NCBI RefSeq assembly: GCF_003095375.1
Contig: NZ_QEHR01000001.1
Span: forward strand, 62,001-126,000
Source of the DNA: Marixanthomonas spongiae
GTDB lineage: Bacteria > Bacteroidota > Bacteroidia > Flavobacteriales > Flavobacteriaceae
DNA: 64,000 nt
Direction: 5' to 3'
Under the pieces are notes generated by a model. The model ran no database searches, was not told the origin of the DNA, and saw only the letters and a program-made list of their open reading frames with translations. Below are positions 43,783 to 52,495 of the stretch, in pieces. The number at the start of each line of letters is the position of its first letter. Positions within the stretch are counted from its first letter, which is position 1. The position numbers and the translations under genes were made by a program.

Positions 43783-45131
43783 TACACAAAAAGCTTTTCC
43801 ACCTTGTTAATGGATTGCGGCAAACAGCAAATCACGATATGATCACCATTTTTTATAGTAAAGTCGCCCAAACCGATCATTCCTTTTTTATCCCGTACCA
43901 CACCACCTATAATGGCAGAGCGCGGCAAATCGATATCCTTTATTTTTTTATTGCACACTTTTGAAGAAGAAGTCACCCTAAACTCCAACAGTTCGGCATT
44001 CATATTATTGAGCTTTGTCATCGCAACCACCTCACCCTTGCGAACATACCTGAATATATTGTTGGCAGCCAACAGCTTTTTATTGATTAAGGTATCAATA
44101 CCAATGGATTGCGACAATTGAAAATAGTCCATGTTCTCCACCAAAGCGATAGTTTTTTTCACACCTTTAGATTTTGCCACCAAACAGGACATGATATTCG
44201 TTTCGCTATTTCCCGTTACCGAGATGAACGCATCCATTTCATTGATGGATTCTTCTTGCAATAAATCTACATTTCGTCCATCACCATTGATAACAAGACA
44301 GTTGGGGATATCGTCGGCAATATCAAAGGCTTTATCCTTTCTGCTTTCGATCAATTTTACTTTAAAGCTGTTCTTGCAGAGGTCGCGAGCCGTTCTATAG
44401 CCTATTTTACTTCCACCAAGGATCATGACATTCTTAATTTCTTCCCGTACTTTCCCAGTGAGTTTGAATATTTGTTCCACTCCTTTTTCGGTAGTGGTAA
44501 AATATACTTGATCGCCTTCTTTAAATTGGGTATCCCCTCTAGGTATCAAGGTATATTGCGTGCCAAAACGTTGAATGGCAAGAGGTACATACTTCAAGTC
44601 TGGGTGCAAGCTGCCTACTTCTTTCACGGTCTTGCCCACAAAAGCCGCAGTTCGCGAAAGATTAAGCCCGATCATGGTAAGGGCGCCGTCTTCAAACTCA
44701 TACGTATCGTTAAAAGCACTTTGCCCTAATAACAACGCAATTTCGTTGGCTGCCAGCGATTCTGGCGATATAAGTTCGTCTATACCAAACTTGGTAAATC
44801 CTACTTCATCTTTCTTTTCAATAAATTCGGTATTCGAGATACGTGCCACGGTACGTTTGGCCCCTAATTGCTTTGCCAGCACACAAACGGTAATATTGGT
44901 GGTTTCGCTGGAGGTAACGGCAATTACAAGATCGGTAGATGCTATCTGTGAATCTTTTAAAACCGAAATGGAAGTAGCATCGCCTTTTACCACACGAATA
45001 TCCAAATGCGTATCCGCATAAGCCAAAGACTCTTTGTTGATATCTATAAGCGTAATATCCTGTGATTCATAAGACAGTAGTTTAGCTAAATGAAAGCCCA
45101 CTTCACCGGCACCGGCAATAATAATCTTCAT
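43782..45131 (-). CDS. trkA: Trk potassium system regulatory subunit TrkA
   Basis: A 449-residue cytoplasmic protein with two tandem RCK modules. The first Rossmann motif is IIIAGAGEVGFHLAKLL at the N-terminus; the second is VMILGGSKIGYRTARDL near residue 240. Each is followed by a TrkA-C domain. It gates TrkH by binding NAD(H)/ATP. Upstream of trkH on the same strand. Confidence 0.95.
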   Translation of the reverse strand: MKIIIAGAGEVGFHLAKLLSYESQDITLIDINKESLAYADTHLDIRVVKGDATSISVLKDSQIASTDLVIAVTSSETTNITVCVLAKQLGAKRTVARISNTEFIEKKDEVGFTKFGIDELISPESLAANEIALLLGQSAFNDTYEFEDGALTMIGLNLSRTAAFVGKTVKEVGSLHPDLKYVPLAIQRFGTQYTLIPRGDTQFKEGDQVYFTTTEKGVEQIFKLTGKVREEIKNVMILGGSKIGYRTARDLCKNSFKVKLIESRKDKAFDIADDIPNCLVINGDGRNVDLLQEESINEMDAFISVTGNSETNIMSCLVAKSKGVKKTIALVENMDYFQLSQSIGIDTLINKKLLAANNIFRYVRKGEVVAMTKLNNMNAELLEFRVTSSSKVCNKKIKDIDLPRSAIIGGVVRDKKGMIGLGDFTIKNGDHIVICCLPQSINKVEKLFV

Positions 45132-45206
45132 ATATGTCTTCTAAAATAAGTGCGGCAAAGTTATATAAATTATATGTAGTTACTGAAGCGGAATTTTATA
45201 AATCTC

Positions 45207-45231
45207 TTTCGGTCAAGAAGATTTCGGTCAA
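45207..45231. repeat. 10-bp direct repeat upstream of ubiE
   Basis: TTTCGGTCAA occurs at 45207-45216 and again at 45222-45231, 15 bp apart, in the trkA-ubiE divergent gap. Could be a tandem protein-binding site; no known regulator recognised. Confidence 0.45.
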
Positions 45232-45282
45232 AATTATAGTTCAAAATACGTTTGCTAAGCGTGGCAACTATCAAAAAAAACG

Positions 45283-45290
45283 TAGTTTTG
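45283..45290 (+). promoter_or_regulatory. -7 box of the ubiE promoter
   Basis: TAGTTTTG, an exact TAnnTTTG match only 8 bases before the ATG at 45299. This supports that ATG over the in-frame ATG at 45134, and implies a nearly leaderless message. Confidence 0.6.
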
Positions 45291-45298
45291 CCTTTGCT

Positions 45299-46036
45299 AT
45301 GATTTCAGAAAAAAAAGTGACGCCCTACAAAGGTTCTGCTGAAAACAAAAAACAGCAGGTGGAAAAAATGTTCGATACCATTTCGGGCGAATACGATGGC
45401 TTAAACCGTGTTATCTCGTTGGGAAGCGATGTAAAGTGGCGAAAAAAAGTGATCAAGATGGTCATAAACCGCAAGCCCGATACTATCCTTGACATTGCTA
45501 CCGGCACTGGTGACCTGGCCATACAATTTGCAAAAAAAAGCGAGGCATCGAAAATCATTGGGCTTGACCTTTCAGAAGGTATGCTTTCGGTTGCGCGGAA
45601 AAAAACAGCGGGAACACCACTGGAAAAAAAAGTTGCGTTTGTAAAAGGCGATTCAGAAGCGTTGCCCTTTGAAGATCATACGTTCGATGCCATAACCGTT
45701 TCCTTCGGTATCCGGAACTTTGAACAGTTGGAAAACGGCCTTTCTGAAATTTTAAGGGTGTTGAAAAAAGGAGGGCTCTTTGTCATCCTGGAAACATCGG
45801 TCCCTACAAAATTTCCGTTCAAGCAAGGCTACTACCTTTACACCAAGGGCATTTTACCACTTATTGGGCGTATTTTCTCAAAAGACAAAGTCGCCTACCA
45901 ATACTTAAGCGAAAGTGCTTCGGTTTTTCCACACGGGGAAGCACTCAACAATATTTTACGTAAAATTGGGTTTATAGAAGTGAAAAACAAACCACAAACG
46001 TTTGGCGTAGCCACCATTTACACCGCTACTAAATAA
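45299..46036 (+). CDS. ubiE: Demethylmenaquinone methyltransferase
   Basis: 245 residues from MISEKKVTPYKG (45299). The upstream in-frame region from 45134 gives an atypical basic extension and overlies the promoter. SAM motif I is LDIATGTGDLAIQF, with VFSKGDSEALPF-like and DAITVSFGIRNFEQL motifs. It methylates demethylmenaquinone (UbiE/MenG), the only quinone type expected in this phylum. The porT ATG is 2 bases after the stop. Confidence 0.95.
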   Translation: MISEKKVTPYKGSAENKKQQVEKMFDTISGEYDGLNRVISLGSDVKWRKKVIKMVINRKPDTILDIATGTGDLAIQFAKKSEASKIIGLDLSEGMLSVARKKTAGTPLEKKVAFVKGDSEALPFEDHTFDAITVSFGIRNFEQLENGLSEILRVLKKGGLFVILETSVPTKFPFKQGYYLYTKGILPLIGRIFSKDKVAYQYLSESASVFPHGEALNNILRKIGFIEVKNKPQTFGVATIYTATK

Positions 46037-46038
46037 CT

Positions 46039-46746
46039 ATGAAGAGACTATTTTTTCTACTTGCCGTATTGTTGTTCGTCCAAAGTGCCCAAGCGCAGCT
46101 GTTTAACAAAGAACGGCTGGCCAACCGTGAAACATTTGACCAACGTTTTTTAACATGGGGCTATTTTTTAGGGTTCAACAGCTACGATTTTAAGTTTGAC
46201 TACAAAAACGAAAACCCGGACGACCGTACCGACATCCTTGTGGAAGGCGATGTGGGTTTTAACGTAGGCCTTGTTGGTGATATGCGGGTAAACAATTACG
46301 TTAATTTACGGCTGGAGCCCGGGCTGTACTACACGCAAAGAAATTTACGTTTCCCCGGTTTTGAAGAAGAAAAAGACTTTTTGCGCGAAGTGAAATCCAC
46401 GTATATCCACATACCCTTGTTGGTAAAAATTTCCACTAAACGGCTCAACAATTTTAAACCGTTTATCGTAGGGGGCATTTCCACTTCTTGGAACCTATCG
46501 AGTAATGAAGGGAACCCGCAGGACAACTCGGGAGGGGAATTCAGGATGACAAAAGGCACCAGTTATTACGAAATTGGCTTTGGCATCGATTTTTACCTCT
46601 ACTACTTTAAATTTACCCCTTCCATTCGAGGCGTATTCGCCACCAGCGACGAATTGGTTAGGGACGAAGACCCAAACAGCCCGTGGACAGGAAACGTAAG
46701 CCAGATGTCAACGCGGGGTATTTTTATCAACTTCACATTTCAGTAA
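46039..46746 (+). CDS. porT: Type IX secretion/gliding outer-membrane protein PorT (SprT)
   Basis: A 235-residue predicted beta-barrel with signal peptide MKRLFFLLAVLLFVQSAQAQ and a C-terminal Phe (FINFTFQ). LRLEPGLYYTQRNLRF and the ubiE-porT adjacency fit PorT of Bacteroidota, needed for T9SS function. The 3' end overlaps the convergent RNA methylase gene by 14 bp. Confidence 0.87.
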   Translation: MKRLFFLLAVLLFVQSAQAQLFNKERLANRETFDQRFLTWGYFLGFNSYDFKFDYKNENPDDRTDILVEGDVGFNVGLVGDMRVNNYVNLRLEPGLYYTQRNLRFPGFEEEKDFLREVKSTYIHIPLLVKISTKRLNNFKPFIVGGISTSWNLSSNEGNPQDNSGGEFRMTKGTSYYEIGFGIDFYLYYFKFTPSIRGVFATSDELVRDEDPNSPWTGNVSQMSTRGIFINFTFQ

Positions 46747-47458
46747 AACGCCGAGCCTCGCTCAACAATATTGCGGTTGCCGTAGCCACGTTAAGGCTTT
46801 CGGTGGTTTGATGGCCAAACTGCGGAATGGTAATTTTTTCTGAAATCAACTCTTCAATGGGTTTTGAAATTCCGTTAGCTTCGTTCCCCATTACGATTAG
46901 GGCGTCTTGCCGAAGTTGTTTCGAATAAACACTTTTCCCATCCATAAATGCACCATAAATTGGAAGGGAAGTTGTTTTTAAATAATTTTCAATATCCACA
47001 TAATGCACTGCAACCCGGGCCATTGACCCCATGGTCGCCTGCACCACTTTTGGGCTGTAACAATCGGTGGTATCGGTAGAACAAACCAATTGCGATACGC
47101 CAAACCAATCGCACAACCTGATGATGGTGCCCAAATTTCCGGGGTCGCGAACGGCATCGAGCACCACGGTAAGACCGGTGCTTTCTATTTGTTTTATTTC
47201 AGGGATTTTAAAAACGGCCAAGGACATATTGGCTGTTTTCAGAAAGCTGATTTTCTGAAGCTCTGCCTGGGTAACATAAAAGTGGTTTTCGTCGAATACT
47301 TCTTTTTCATCAATTGTGTAAAAAGAATGGAGTTGCAAGCCTCCCTCTTTCAATTCTGAAATAATCTTTGGCCCCTCGGCCACAAAAAGCCCGTGTTTTT
47401 CCCGGTACTTTTTTTGCTTTAATCCCGTTATGAACTTTATTTTATTTTTACTTATCAA
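46733..47458 (-). CDS. SpoU/TrmH-family RNA 2'-O-methyltransferase
   Basis: A 241-residue SPOUT methylase. The N-terminal ISKNKIKFITGLKQKKYREKHGLFVAEG is the usual start of this RNA-methylase group, so the TTG at 47458 is accepted; no ATG gives that N-terminus. VLDAVRDPGNLGTIIRLCDWFG and VMGNEANGIS are the knot motifs. It probably modifies rRNA or tRNA ribose. Its 3' end overlaps porT, and its start faces the tamL start very closely. Confidence 0.9.
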   Translation of the reverse strand: MISKNKIKFITGLKQKKYREKHGLFVAEGPKIISELKEGGLQLHSFYTIDEKEVFDENHFYVTQAELQKISFLKTANMSLAVFKIPEIKQIESTGLTVVLDAVRDPGNLGTIIRLCDWFGVSQLVCSTDTTDCYSPKVVQATMGSMARVAVHYVDIENYLKTTSLPIYGAFMDGKSVYSKQLRQDALIVMGNEANGISKPIEELISEKITIPQFGHQTTESLNVATATAILLSEARRFTEM

Positions 47459-47465
47459 ATTATAG

Positions 47466-47473
47466 TATTTTTG
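47466..47473 (+). promoter_or_regulatory. -7 box of the tamL promoter
   Basis: TATTTTTG, a TAnnTTTG match. Its last three bases are the possible TTG start at 47471, so if this box is used the real start lies further on (TTG 47495). Confidence 0.45.
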
Positions 47474-47494
47474 AAATTAAGTAAACCTGAACAC

Positions 47495-50050
47495 TTGACC
47501 CAAACCCTCACAAAAATAGCATTATTTTTAGGAGTACTTGCACTGTTTCTATCCTGTAACGCCGTAAAACGTGTGCCGGATGGCAGGTTTTTGCTCACCG
47601 AAAACAAAATTATTGTTGACAGTTTAGAAATAAACGATGCACGGGTGTATAGCCAGCTAAAGCAAAAGCCCAATCCCAAAATACCGGTGGTGGGCATCCC
47701 GTTGGGACTTCACATTTACAATCTGGCCGACCCACATCCAGACTCCACTTACTACAACTGGTTGCACAAAAAACCCAAACGGGAAGAACGTTTAGTGAAA
47801 TTCCTTTCCCGAAAACAGGTTCAAGAAATAGGCAATAGCTATGTGGGCTTCAACAATTGGCTGAAAAAATCTGGCGATGCCCCTGTCATCATCGATAAGG
47901 AAAAAGCCGAAAAATCCAAAGAACGATTAGAACGTTATTACGCCAGCTATGGATATTTCAACACCAAGGCAGATTACACTATAGACTCTATTGAAAACAA
48001 GAAAAAAAGAGCGGCCATGACGTACCGGGTAAAAAGGCACCAACCCTATATTGTGGACTCCATTGCCAAGCAAATCGCCTCTCCGGTGGTCGATTCCCTT
48101 TTTCAAGAATCCAAAGAAAATACCTTCATAAAATCTGGAAAACAATACAACGCCAACGATTTTGTGGACGAACGCGACCGGTTGACCATTCAGTTCAGGA
48201 ATTCGGGGTTGTTTCATTTTGACCAAGATTATGTAGGTTTTGAAGCCGATACCGTAAACACCGGCCACAAAGCCAACATAACCTACCAAATACCCAACCG
48301 AGAGGTGACCAAAGGCGACAGCACGTATACCGAACCGTTTAAAATACATACCGTAGAAGAAATACGGGTAGTGACCGATTTCAGCTATGAAAACCGAAAC
48401 GAGACACCAACAGATTCGGTGGAATACGAAGGCTACAAGATTTACAGTTTCGATAAGCTGAAATACAACCCCAAAGCCATTACCGATGCCATTTCCATTA
48501 CCCCGAATTCCATTTTTAAGGATATAGACCGTACCTTGACTTACAATCAATTGAACGATTTAAAGGTCTTTAAATACCCCAACATTAGTTATCGAGACGA
48601 TCCAAGGGATACTACCGATACTAAATTGATCACCACCATCCTGCTCACGCCAAGGAAAAAGTACAACCTTGGGGTGGATTTTGACGCCTACACCTCTACC
48701 ATTCAACAGTTTGGAATAGGGTTCAGTTCTACTTTCCAGATTAGGAATGTTTTTAGAGGTGCTGAAATTTTAGAGATTTCAGGCCGTGGGAGCGTGGGGT
48801 CTTCTGCCGATAAGGAAGGCAGTTTTTTCAATACCTCCGATGTGGGCGGCGATGTAAAGCTCACCTTCCCAAGAATTTTGTTCCCTACCAACACCGATGG
48901 TTTTATAAAAAAATACATGTCGCCCTCTACCGAAATAAGCGTAGGGTTCAGCGCACAAAACAATATAGGCTTAGACCGGCAAAACCTCAACGCTATCTAT
49001 AATTACCGTTGGAAACCCAAAAAAATACGCACCAACCAGTTTAACTTGGCAAACATACAATACGTGCGCAACCTAAGGACAGACAATTATTTCAACGTTT
49101 ACAAAAGCACCTATAACCGGTTAAACGATATTGCCAGGGAAATTGGTTACGATTTTATGAACCCTGATACTGAAGACCCTAAACTGGGCATCCCAAATGA
49201 AGCCAACCAGTTTATCGACGACATATTGGAGGAAAACCTCCCCAATACCGTTTCTCCAGATATTTATGAAGAGGTTTTAGGCATTGCAGAACGTAAATTC
49301 CGTCTTACCGAAGACAACTTGATTTTTGCCTCCAATTTCACTTGGACCCGTGACACCCGGGAAAACATATACGACAATACCTTTTCCCGCCTACGGTGGA
49401 AACTGGAAAGTGCGGGCAATTTTCTCTCTTTGGCATCCAAGGCGACCGGCCAGGAAAAAAATGCCAATGGCAATTACGAAACCTTGGGCGTGGTCTATTC
49501 GCAATACGTAAAAGGGGAAACCGAGTACATAAAACATTGGGACCTGGGCGACGAAAACATTTTTGCGATCCGTGCTTTTGGCGGTATTGCCATTCCCTAC
49601 GGAAACAGCAACTCCATCCCGTTTACGCGCAGTTATTTTGCCGGGGGGACCAACGACAATAGGGGTTGGCGGGCCTACGATTTGGGACCTGGCAGCAGCG
49701 GAGGCATTTTAGACTTTAACGAAGCCAATTTTAAACTGGCTTTTAATGCAGAATACCGGTTTCCTATTTTGGGTGCTTTTAAAGGAGCTTTCTTTGTCGA
49801 TGCAGGAAATATATGGAATGTGCGCGACAATGAAACCAGGGAGGCGTTCAAATTCAATGGTATCGAAGACCTAAAAGAATTAGGCGTTGCCTCTGGGTTT
49901 GGGCTTCGGTACGACTTTGGCTTTTTCGTGTTCCGGTTCGACATAGGTTTTAAAACCCACGATCCCGCAAGACCGGTAGGCGAACGATGGTTCAAGGACT
50001 ATAATTTCAGGAACGCTGTTTACAATATAGGGATCAACTATCCCTTTTAA
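47495..50050 (+). CDS. tamL: BamA/TamA-family outer-membrane lipoprotein (TamL)
   Basis: About 850 residues. I chose TTG at 47495 because a TAnnTTTG box covers the other TTG (47471) and because the shorter start gives a good lipoprotein signal (TQTLTKIALFLGVLALFLSC, lipobox LSC). POTRA-like domains follow up to about residue 400, then the Omp85 barrel with AGGTNDNRGWRAYDLGPGSSGG (the VRGF/Y-type loop) and a C-terminal Phe (INYPF). It is the Bacteroidota TamA-like lipoprotein. Length and layout are typical. Confidence 0.88.
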   Translation: MTQTLTKIALFLGVLALFLSCNAVKRVPDGRFLLTENKIIVDSLEINDARVYSQLKQKPNPKIPVVGIPLGLHIYNLADPHPDSTYYNWLHKKPKREERLVKFLSRKQVQEIGNSYVGFNNWLKKSGDAPVIIDKEKAEKSKERLERYYASYGYFNTKADYTIDSIENKKKRAAMTYRVKRHQPYIVDSIAKQIASPVVDSLFQESKENTFIKSGKQYNANDFVDERDRLTIQFRNSGLFHFDQDYVGFEADTVNTGHKANITYQIPNREVTKGDSTYTEPFKIHTVEEIRVVTDFSYENRNETPTDSVEYEGYKIYSFDKLKYNPKAITDAISITPNSIFKDIDRTLTYNQLNDLKVFKYPNISYRDDPRDTTDTKLITTILLTPRKKYNLGVDFDAYTSTIQQFGIGFSSTFQIRNVFRGAEILEISGRGSVGSSADKEGSFFNTSDVGGDVKLTFPRILFPTNTDGFIKKYMSPSTEISVGFSAQNNIGLDRQNLNAIYNYRWKPKKIRTNQFNLANIQYVRNLRTDNYFNVYKSTYNRLNDIAREIGYDFMNPDTEDPKLGIPNEANQFIDDILEENLPNTVSPDIYEEVLGIAERKFRLTEDNLIFASNFTWTRDTRENIYDNTFSRLRWKLESAGNFLSLASKATGQEKNANGNYETLGVVYSQYVKGETEYIKHWDLGDENIFAIRAFGGIAIPYGNSNSIPFTRSYFAGGTNDNRGWRAYDLGPGSSGGILDFNEANFKLAFNAEYRFPILGAFKGAFFVDAGNIWNVRDNETREAFKFNGIEDLKELGVASGFGLRYDFGFFVFRFDIGFKTHDPARPVGERWFKDYNFRNAVYNIGINYPF

Positions 50051-50065
50051 CCCGTTAAAAATTGT

Positions 50066-50073
50066 TATTTTTG
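50066..50073 (+). promoter_or_regulatory. -7 box of the fbaA promoter
   Basis: TATTTTTG, a TAnnTTTG match 21 bases before the ATG at 50095. It supports that start over the in-frame TTG at 50062. Confidence 0.55.
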
Positions 50074-50094
50074 CACGTAAAACTACCGAAAACC

Positions 50095-51162
50095 ATGAAG
50101 CATTCCATCCAGCCCGGCGTAGCAACCGGAAGAGAAGTCCAAAAAATCCATGAATACGCAAAGGAAAAAGGCTTTGCCCTGCCGGCCGTGAACGTGGTTG
50201 GTTCCAACAGCATCAATACTGTTATGGAAACGGCAGCCGAATTGAATTCGCCCGTAATCATACAGTTTTCAAACGGTGGCGCCTACTTTAATGCGGGAAA
50301 AGGCTTGAGCAACGATAACCAAAAAGCTGCTGTTTTAGGCGGTGTTGCTGGTGCTAAGCATATTCACGATTTAGCAAAAGCCTATGGCGCAACGGTTATT
50401 CTGCACACCGATCACGCTGCGAAAAAATTATTGCCTTGGATTGACGGCCTGTTAGATGCCGGTGAACAGTTTTATAAAGAAAAAGGGAAACCGCTTTTCA
50501 GTTCGCACATGATTGATCTTTCAGAAGAATCCATTGAGGAGAACATTGAAATCTCAAAAAAATACTTGGAGCGCATGAGCAAAATGGGCATGACGCTTGA
50601 AATTGAATTGGGCATTACCGGTGGCGAAGAAGACGGCGTGGACAACACCGATGTGGATTCTTCAAAACTCTATACCCAACCTGAAGAAGTAGCCTACGCT
50701 TATGAAGAGCTGTTGAAAGTGAGCGATCAATTCACCATTGCCGCGGCCTTCGGAAATGTGCACGGGGTTTATAAACCTGGAAATGTGAAACTAACGCCAG
50801 TTATCCTTAAAAACTCTCAAGAGTACGTTCAGAAAAAGTTCAACACAGGTCACAACCCTATCGATTTTGTTTTTCACGGCGGAAGCGGTTCCACTGTTGA
50901 AGAAATACGGGAAGCAATTGGTTATGGAGTAGTAAAAATGAACATAGACACCGACCTGCAATACGCTTTTAATGAAGGGGTTCGCGATTATATGATGAAC
51001 CATATCGATTATTTAAAAACACAAATAGGCAATCCCGAAGGCGAGGAAAAGCCCAACAAAAAATATTACGACCCCCGAAAGTGGTTGCGCGAAGGCGAAC
51101 TCACTTTCAAAAAACGTTTGAAAAAGGCTTTTGAAGACCTTAACAACGTAAACACATTATAA
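50095..51162 (+). CDS. fbaA: Fructose-bisphosphate aldolase, class II
   Basis: 355 residues from MKHSIQPGVATGREVQ. Zn-dependent aldolase of glycolysis/gluconeogenesis, class IIA by length. ILHTDHAAK, MTLEIELGITGGEEDGVDN, AAFGNVHGVY and FHGGSGST supply the His/Glu metal ligands and substrate loops. Confident. Confidence 0.96.
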   Translation: MKHSIQPGVATGREVQKIHEYAKEKGFALPAVNVVGSNSINTVMETAAELNSPVIIQFSNGGAYFNAGKGLSNDNQKAAVLGGVAGAKHIHDLAKAYGATVILHTDHAAKKLLPWIDGLLDAGEQFYKEKGKPLFSSHMIDLSEESIEENIEISKKYLERMSKMGMTLEIELGITGGEEDGVDNTDVDSSKLYTQPEEVAYAYEELLKVSDQFTIAAAFGNVHGVYKPGNVKLTPVILKNSQEYVQKKFNTGHNPIDFVFHGGSGSTVEEIREAIGYGVVKMNIDTDLQYAFNEGVRDYMMNHIDYLKTQIGNPEGEEKPNKKYYDPRKWLREGELTFKKRLKKAFEDLNNVNTL

Positions 51163-51179
51163 CATAAAACCCCTACACT

Positions 51180-52046
51180 ATGTCTTGGTTTAAACGAACA
51201 AAAAAAGGTATCCAAACCCCTACCGAAGAAAAAAAAGACGTCCCAAAAGGATTGTGGTACAAGTCGCCCACGGGAAAGATCGTGGATTCTGAAGAGCTTG
51301 AAAAAAACTTTTACGTAAGCCCCGAAGACGGATACCACGTAAGAATAGGAAGCAATGAATATTTTGAACTGCTTTTTGACAACAACAAATATAAAGAGCT
51401 GGACAAAAACCTCACTTCGAAAGATCCCTTGAAGTTTGAAGACAAGAAAAAATACCCGGATCGTTTAAAAGATGCGCAAAGCAAAACCGGACTTAAAGAT
51501 GCGGTACGTACCGCTGTGGGAAAATCGATGGGCGAAAATTTAGTGGTCGCCTGTATGGATTTCAGCTTTATTGGTGGTTCTATGGGGAGCGTAGTGGGCG
51601 AGAAAATTGCCCGTGCGGCAGACTATTCGCTTGAAAAGAAAATCCCGCTCATGATCATCTCTAAAAGTGGTGGCGCCCGTATGATGGAAGCCGTGCTGTC
51701 GTTAATGCAACTGGCAAAAACCAGTGCAAAACTGGCACAATTGGCCGATGCGGGTATTCCGTACATTTCCTTGTGCACCGACCCAACAACCGGTGGAACA
51801 ACCGCCTCTTTTGCTATGTTGGGCGACATTAACATAAGTGAACCCGGTGCCTTGATTGGCTTTGCAGGACCCCGCGTAGTGCGCGACACAACAGGACAAG
51901 AACTGCCCGATGGCTTTCAAACCGCTGAGTTTTTAAAAGAACACGGCTTTTTGGACTTTATAACGCACCGTAGAGACTTAAAAGAAAAGGTAAACCAGTA
52001 CCTCGATTTGGTGCTCAACCGCCCAATGCGGGAAAAAACAGCATAA
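51180..52046 (+). CDS. accD: Acetyl-CoA carboxylase carboxyltransferase beta subunit (no zinc ribbon)
   Basis: 288 residues. [35 protein letters not shown] and [13 protein letters not shown] are AccD core motifs. The N-terminal ribbon, which in E. coli has four Cys (WTKCDSC and VCPKC), reads WYKSPTG and VSPEDG here, so all four cysteines are replaced although the spacing is kept. I recall the same in other flavobacteria. Works with AccA, not in the window. A terminator follows the stop. Confidence 0.94.
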   Translation: MSWFKRTKKGIQTPTEEKKDVPKGLWYKSPTGKIVDSEELEKNFYVSPEDGYHVRIGSNEYFELLFDNNKYKELDKNLTSKDPLKFEDKKKYPDRLKDAQSKTGLKDAVRTAVGKSMGENLVVACMDFSFIGGSMGSVVGEKIARAADYSLEKKIPLMIISKSGGARMMEAVLSLMQLAKTSAKLAQLADAGIPYISLCTDPTTGGTTASFAMLGDINISEPGALIGFAGPRVVRDTTGQELPDGFQTAEFLKEHGFLDFITHRRDLKEKVNQYLDLVLNRPMREKTA

Positions 52047-52047
52047 T

Positions 52048-52077
52048 AAAAAAGCAGCCGGAATGGCTGCTTTTTTT
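52048..52077 (+). terminator. Rho-independent terminator after accD
   Basis: Arms AAAAAAGCAGCC and GGCTGCTTTTTT around GGAAT, with a T-run. Also read on the minus strand, where the HMA gene ends. Confidence 0.85.
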
Positions 52078-52092
52078 ATGTCTATCAGTAAC

Positions 52093-52473
52093 TTAATTTT
52101 GGCCATCGCCATTGTCTTCATCTTTCTTATGATCGTCAATTATGGCTTCATCCCTGTACCTACAACAATCGTGAAGACTGTTGTACGCCTTGTCGGTGGC
52201 TCTTAGATCTTCGACATCGTGCCCAACGGCCAATATATTTTCTTTTATCGAACTTAAATCTGTTTTCTTTTCGTTATAGATCAATTGAAGTTCGTGGGTT
52301 TTTACATCCCAAATTGCACTTTTAACACCTTTGGTTTTAATGCTTGCTTTTTCTATTCGTTCCTTACACATGCCGCATACGCCATCTACCTCCATTGAAG
52401 CCCTGGCATTTTTGTTTTGTGCGAATGTTATGGTGGTAACCAAGAGAACTAATACAGTCAATACGTTTTTCAT
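52093..52473 (-). CDS. Exported heavy-metal-associated (HMA) domain protein
   Basis: A 126-residue protein with signal peptide MKNVLTVLVLLVTTITFAQ. The HMA fold follows, with VDGVCGMCKERIEKAS as the metal-binding CxxC region, a VKSAIWD strand and a NILAVGHDVE segment. A later HDCCRYRDE and an acidic tail (DDHKKDEDNGDGQ) may add metal ligands. Probably a periplasmic metal carrier; copper is the common partner. Downstream of the TonB receptor. Confidence 0.87.
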   Translation of the reverse strand: MKNVLTVLVLLVTTITFAQNKNARASMEVDGVCGMCKERIEKASIKTKGVKSAIWDVKTHELQLIYNEKKTDLSSIKENILAVGHDVEDLRATDKAYNSLHDCCRYRDEAIIDDHKKDEDNGDGQN

Positions 52474-52495
52474 TGTTTATAAAATTTAAAAATTA

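Noticed and set aside
45134-45298. Upstream in-frame extension of ubiE by 55 codons
   Set aside because: A -7 promoter box lies at 45283-45290 inside it and the added sequence does not fit the family N-terminus.
47927-48550. 207-codon open frame on the minus strand
   Set aside because: Antisense to tamL with no recognisable domain; a shadow frame.
51180-52046. accD as a damaged gene because of its missing cysteines
   Set aside because: The frame and catalytic core are intact, and the replacement pattern is clean (same spacing), so it is better explained as a lineage variant.
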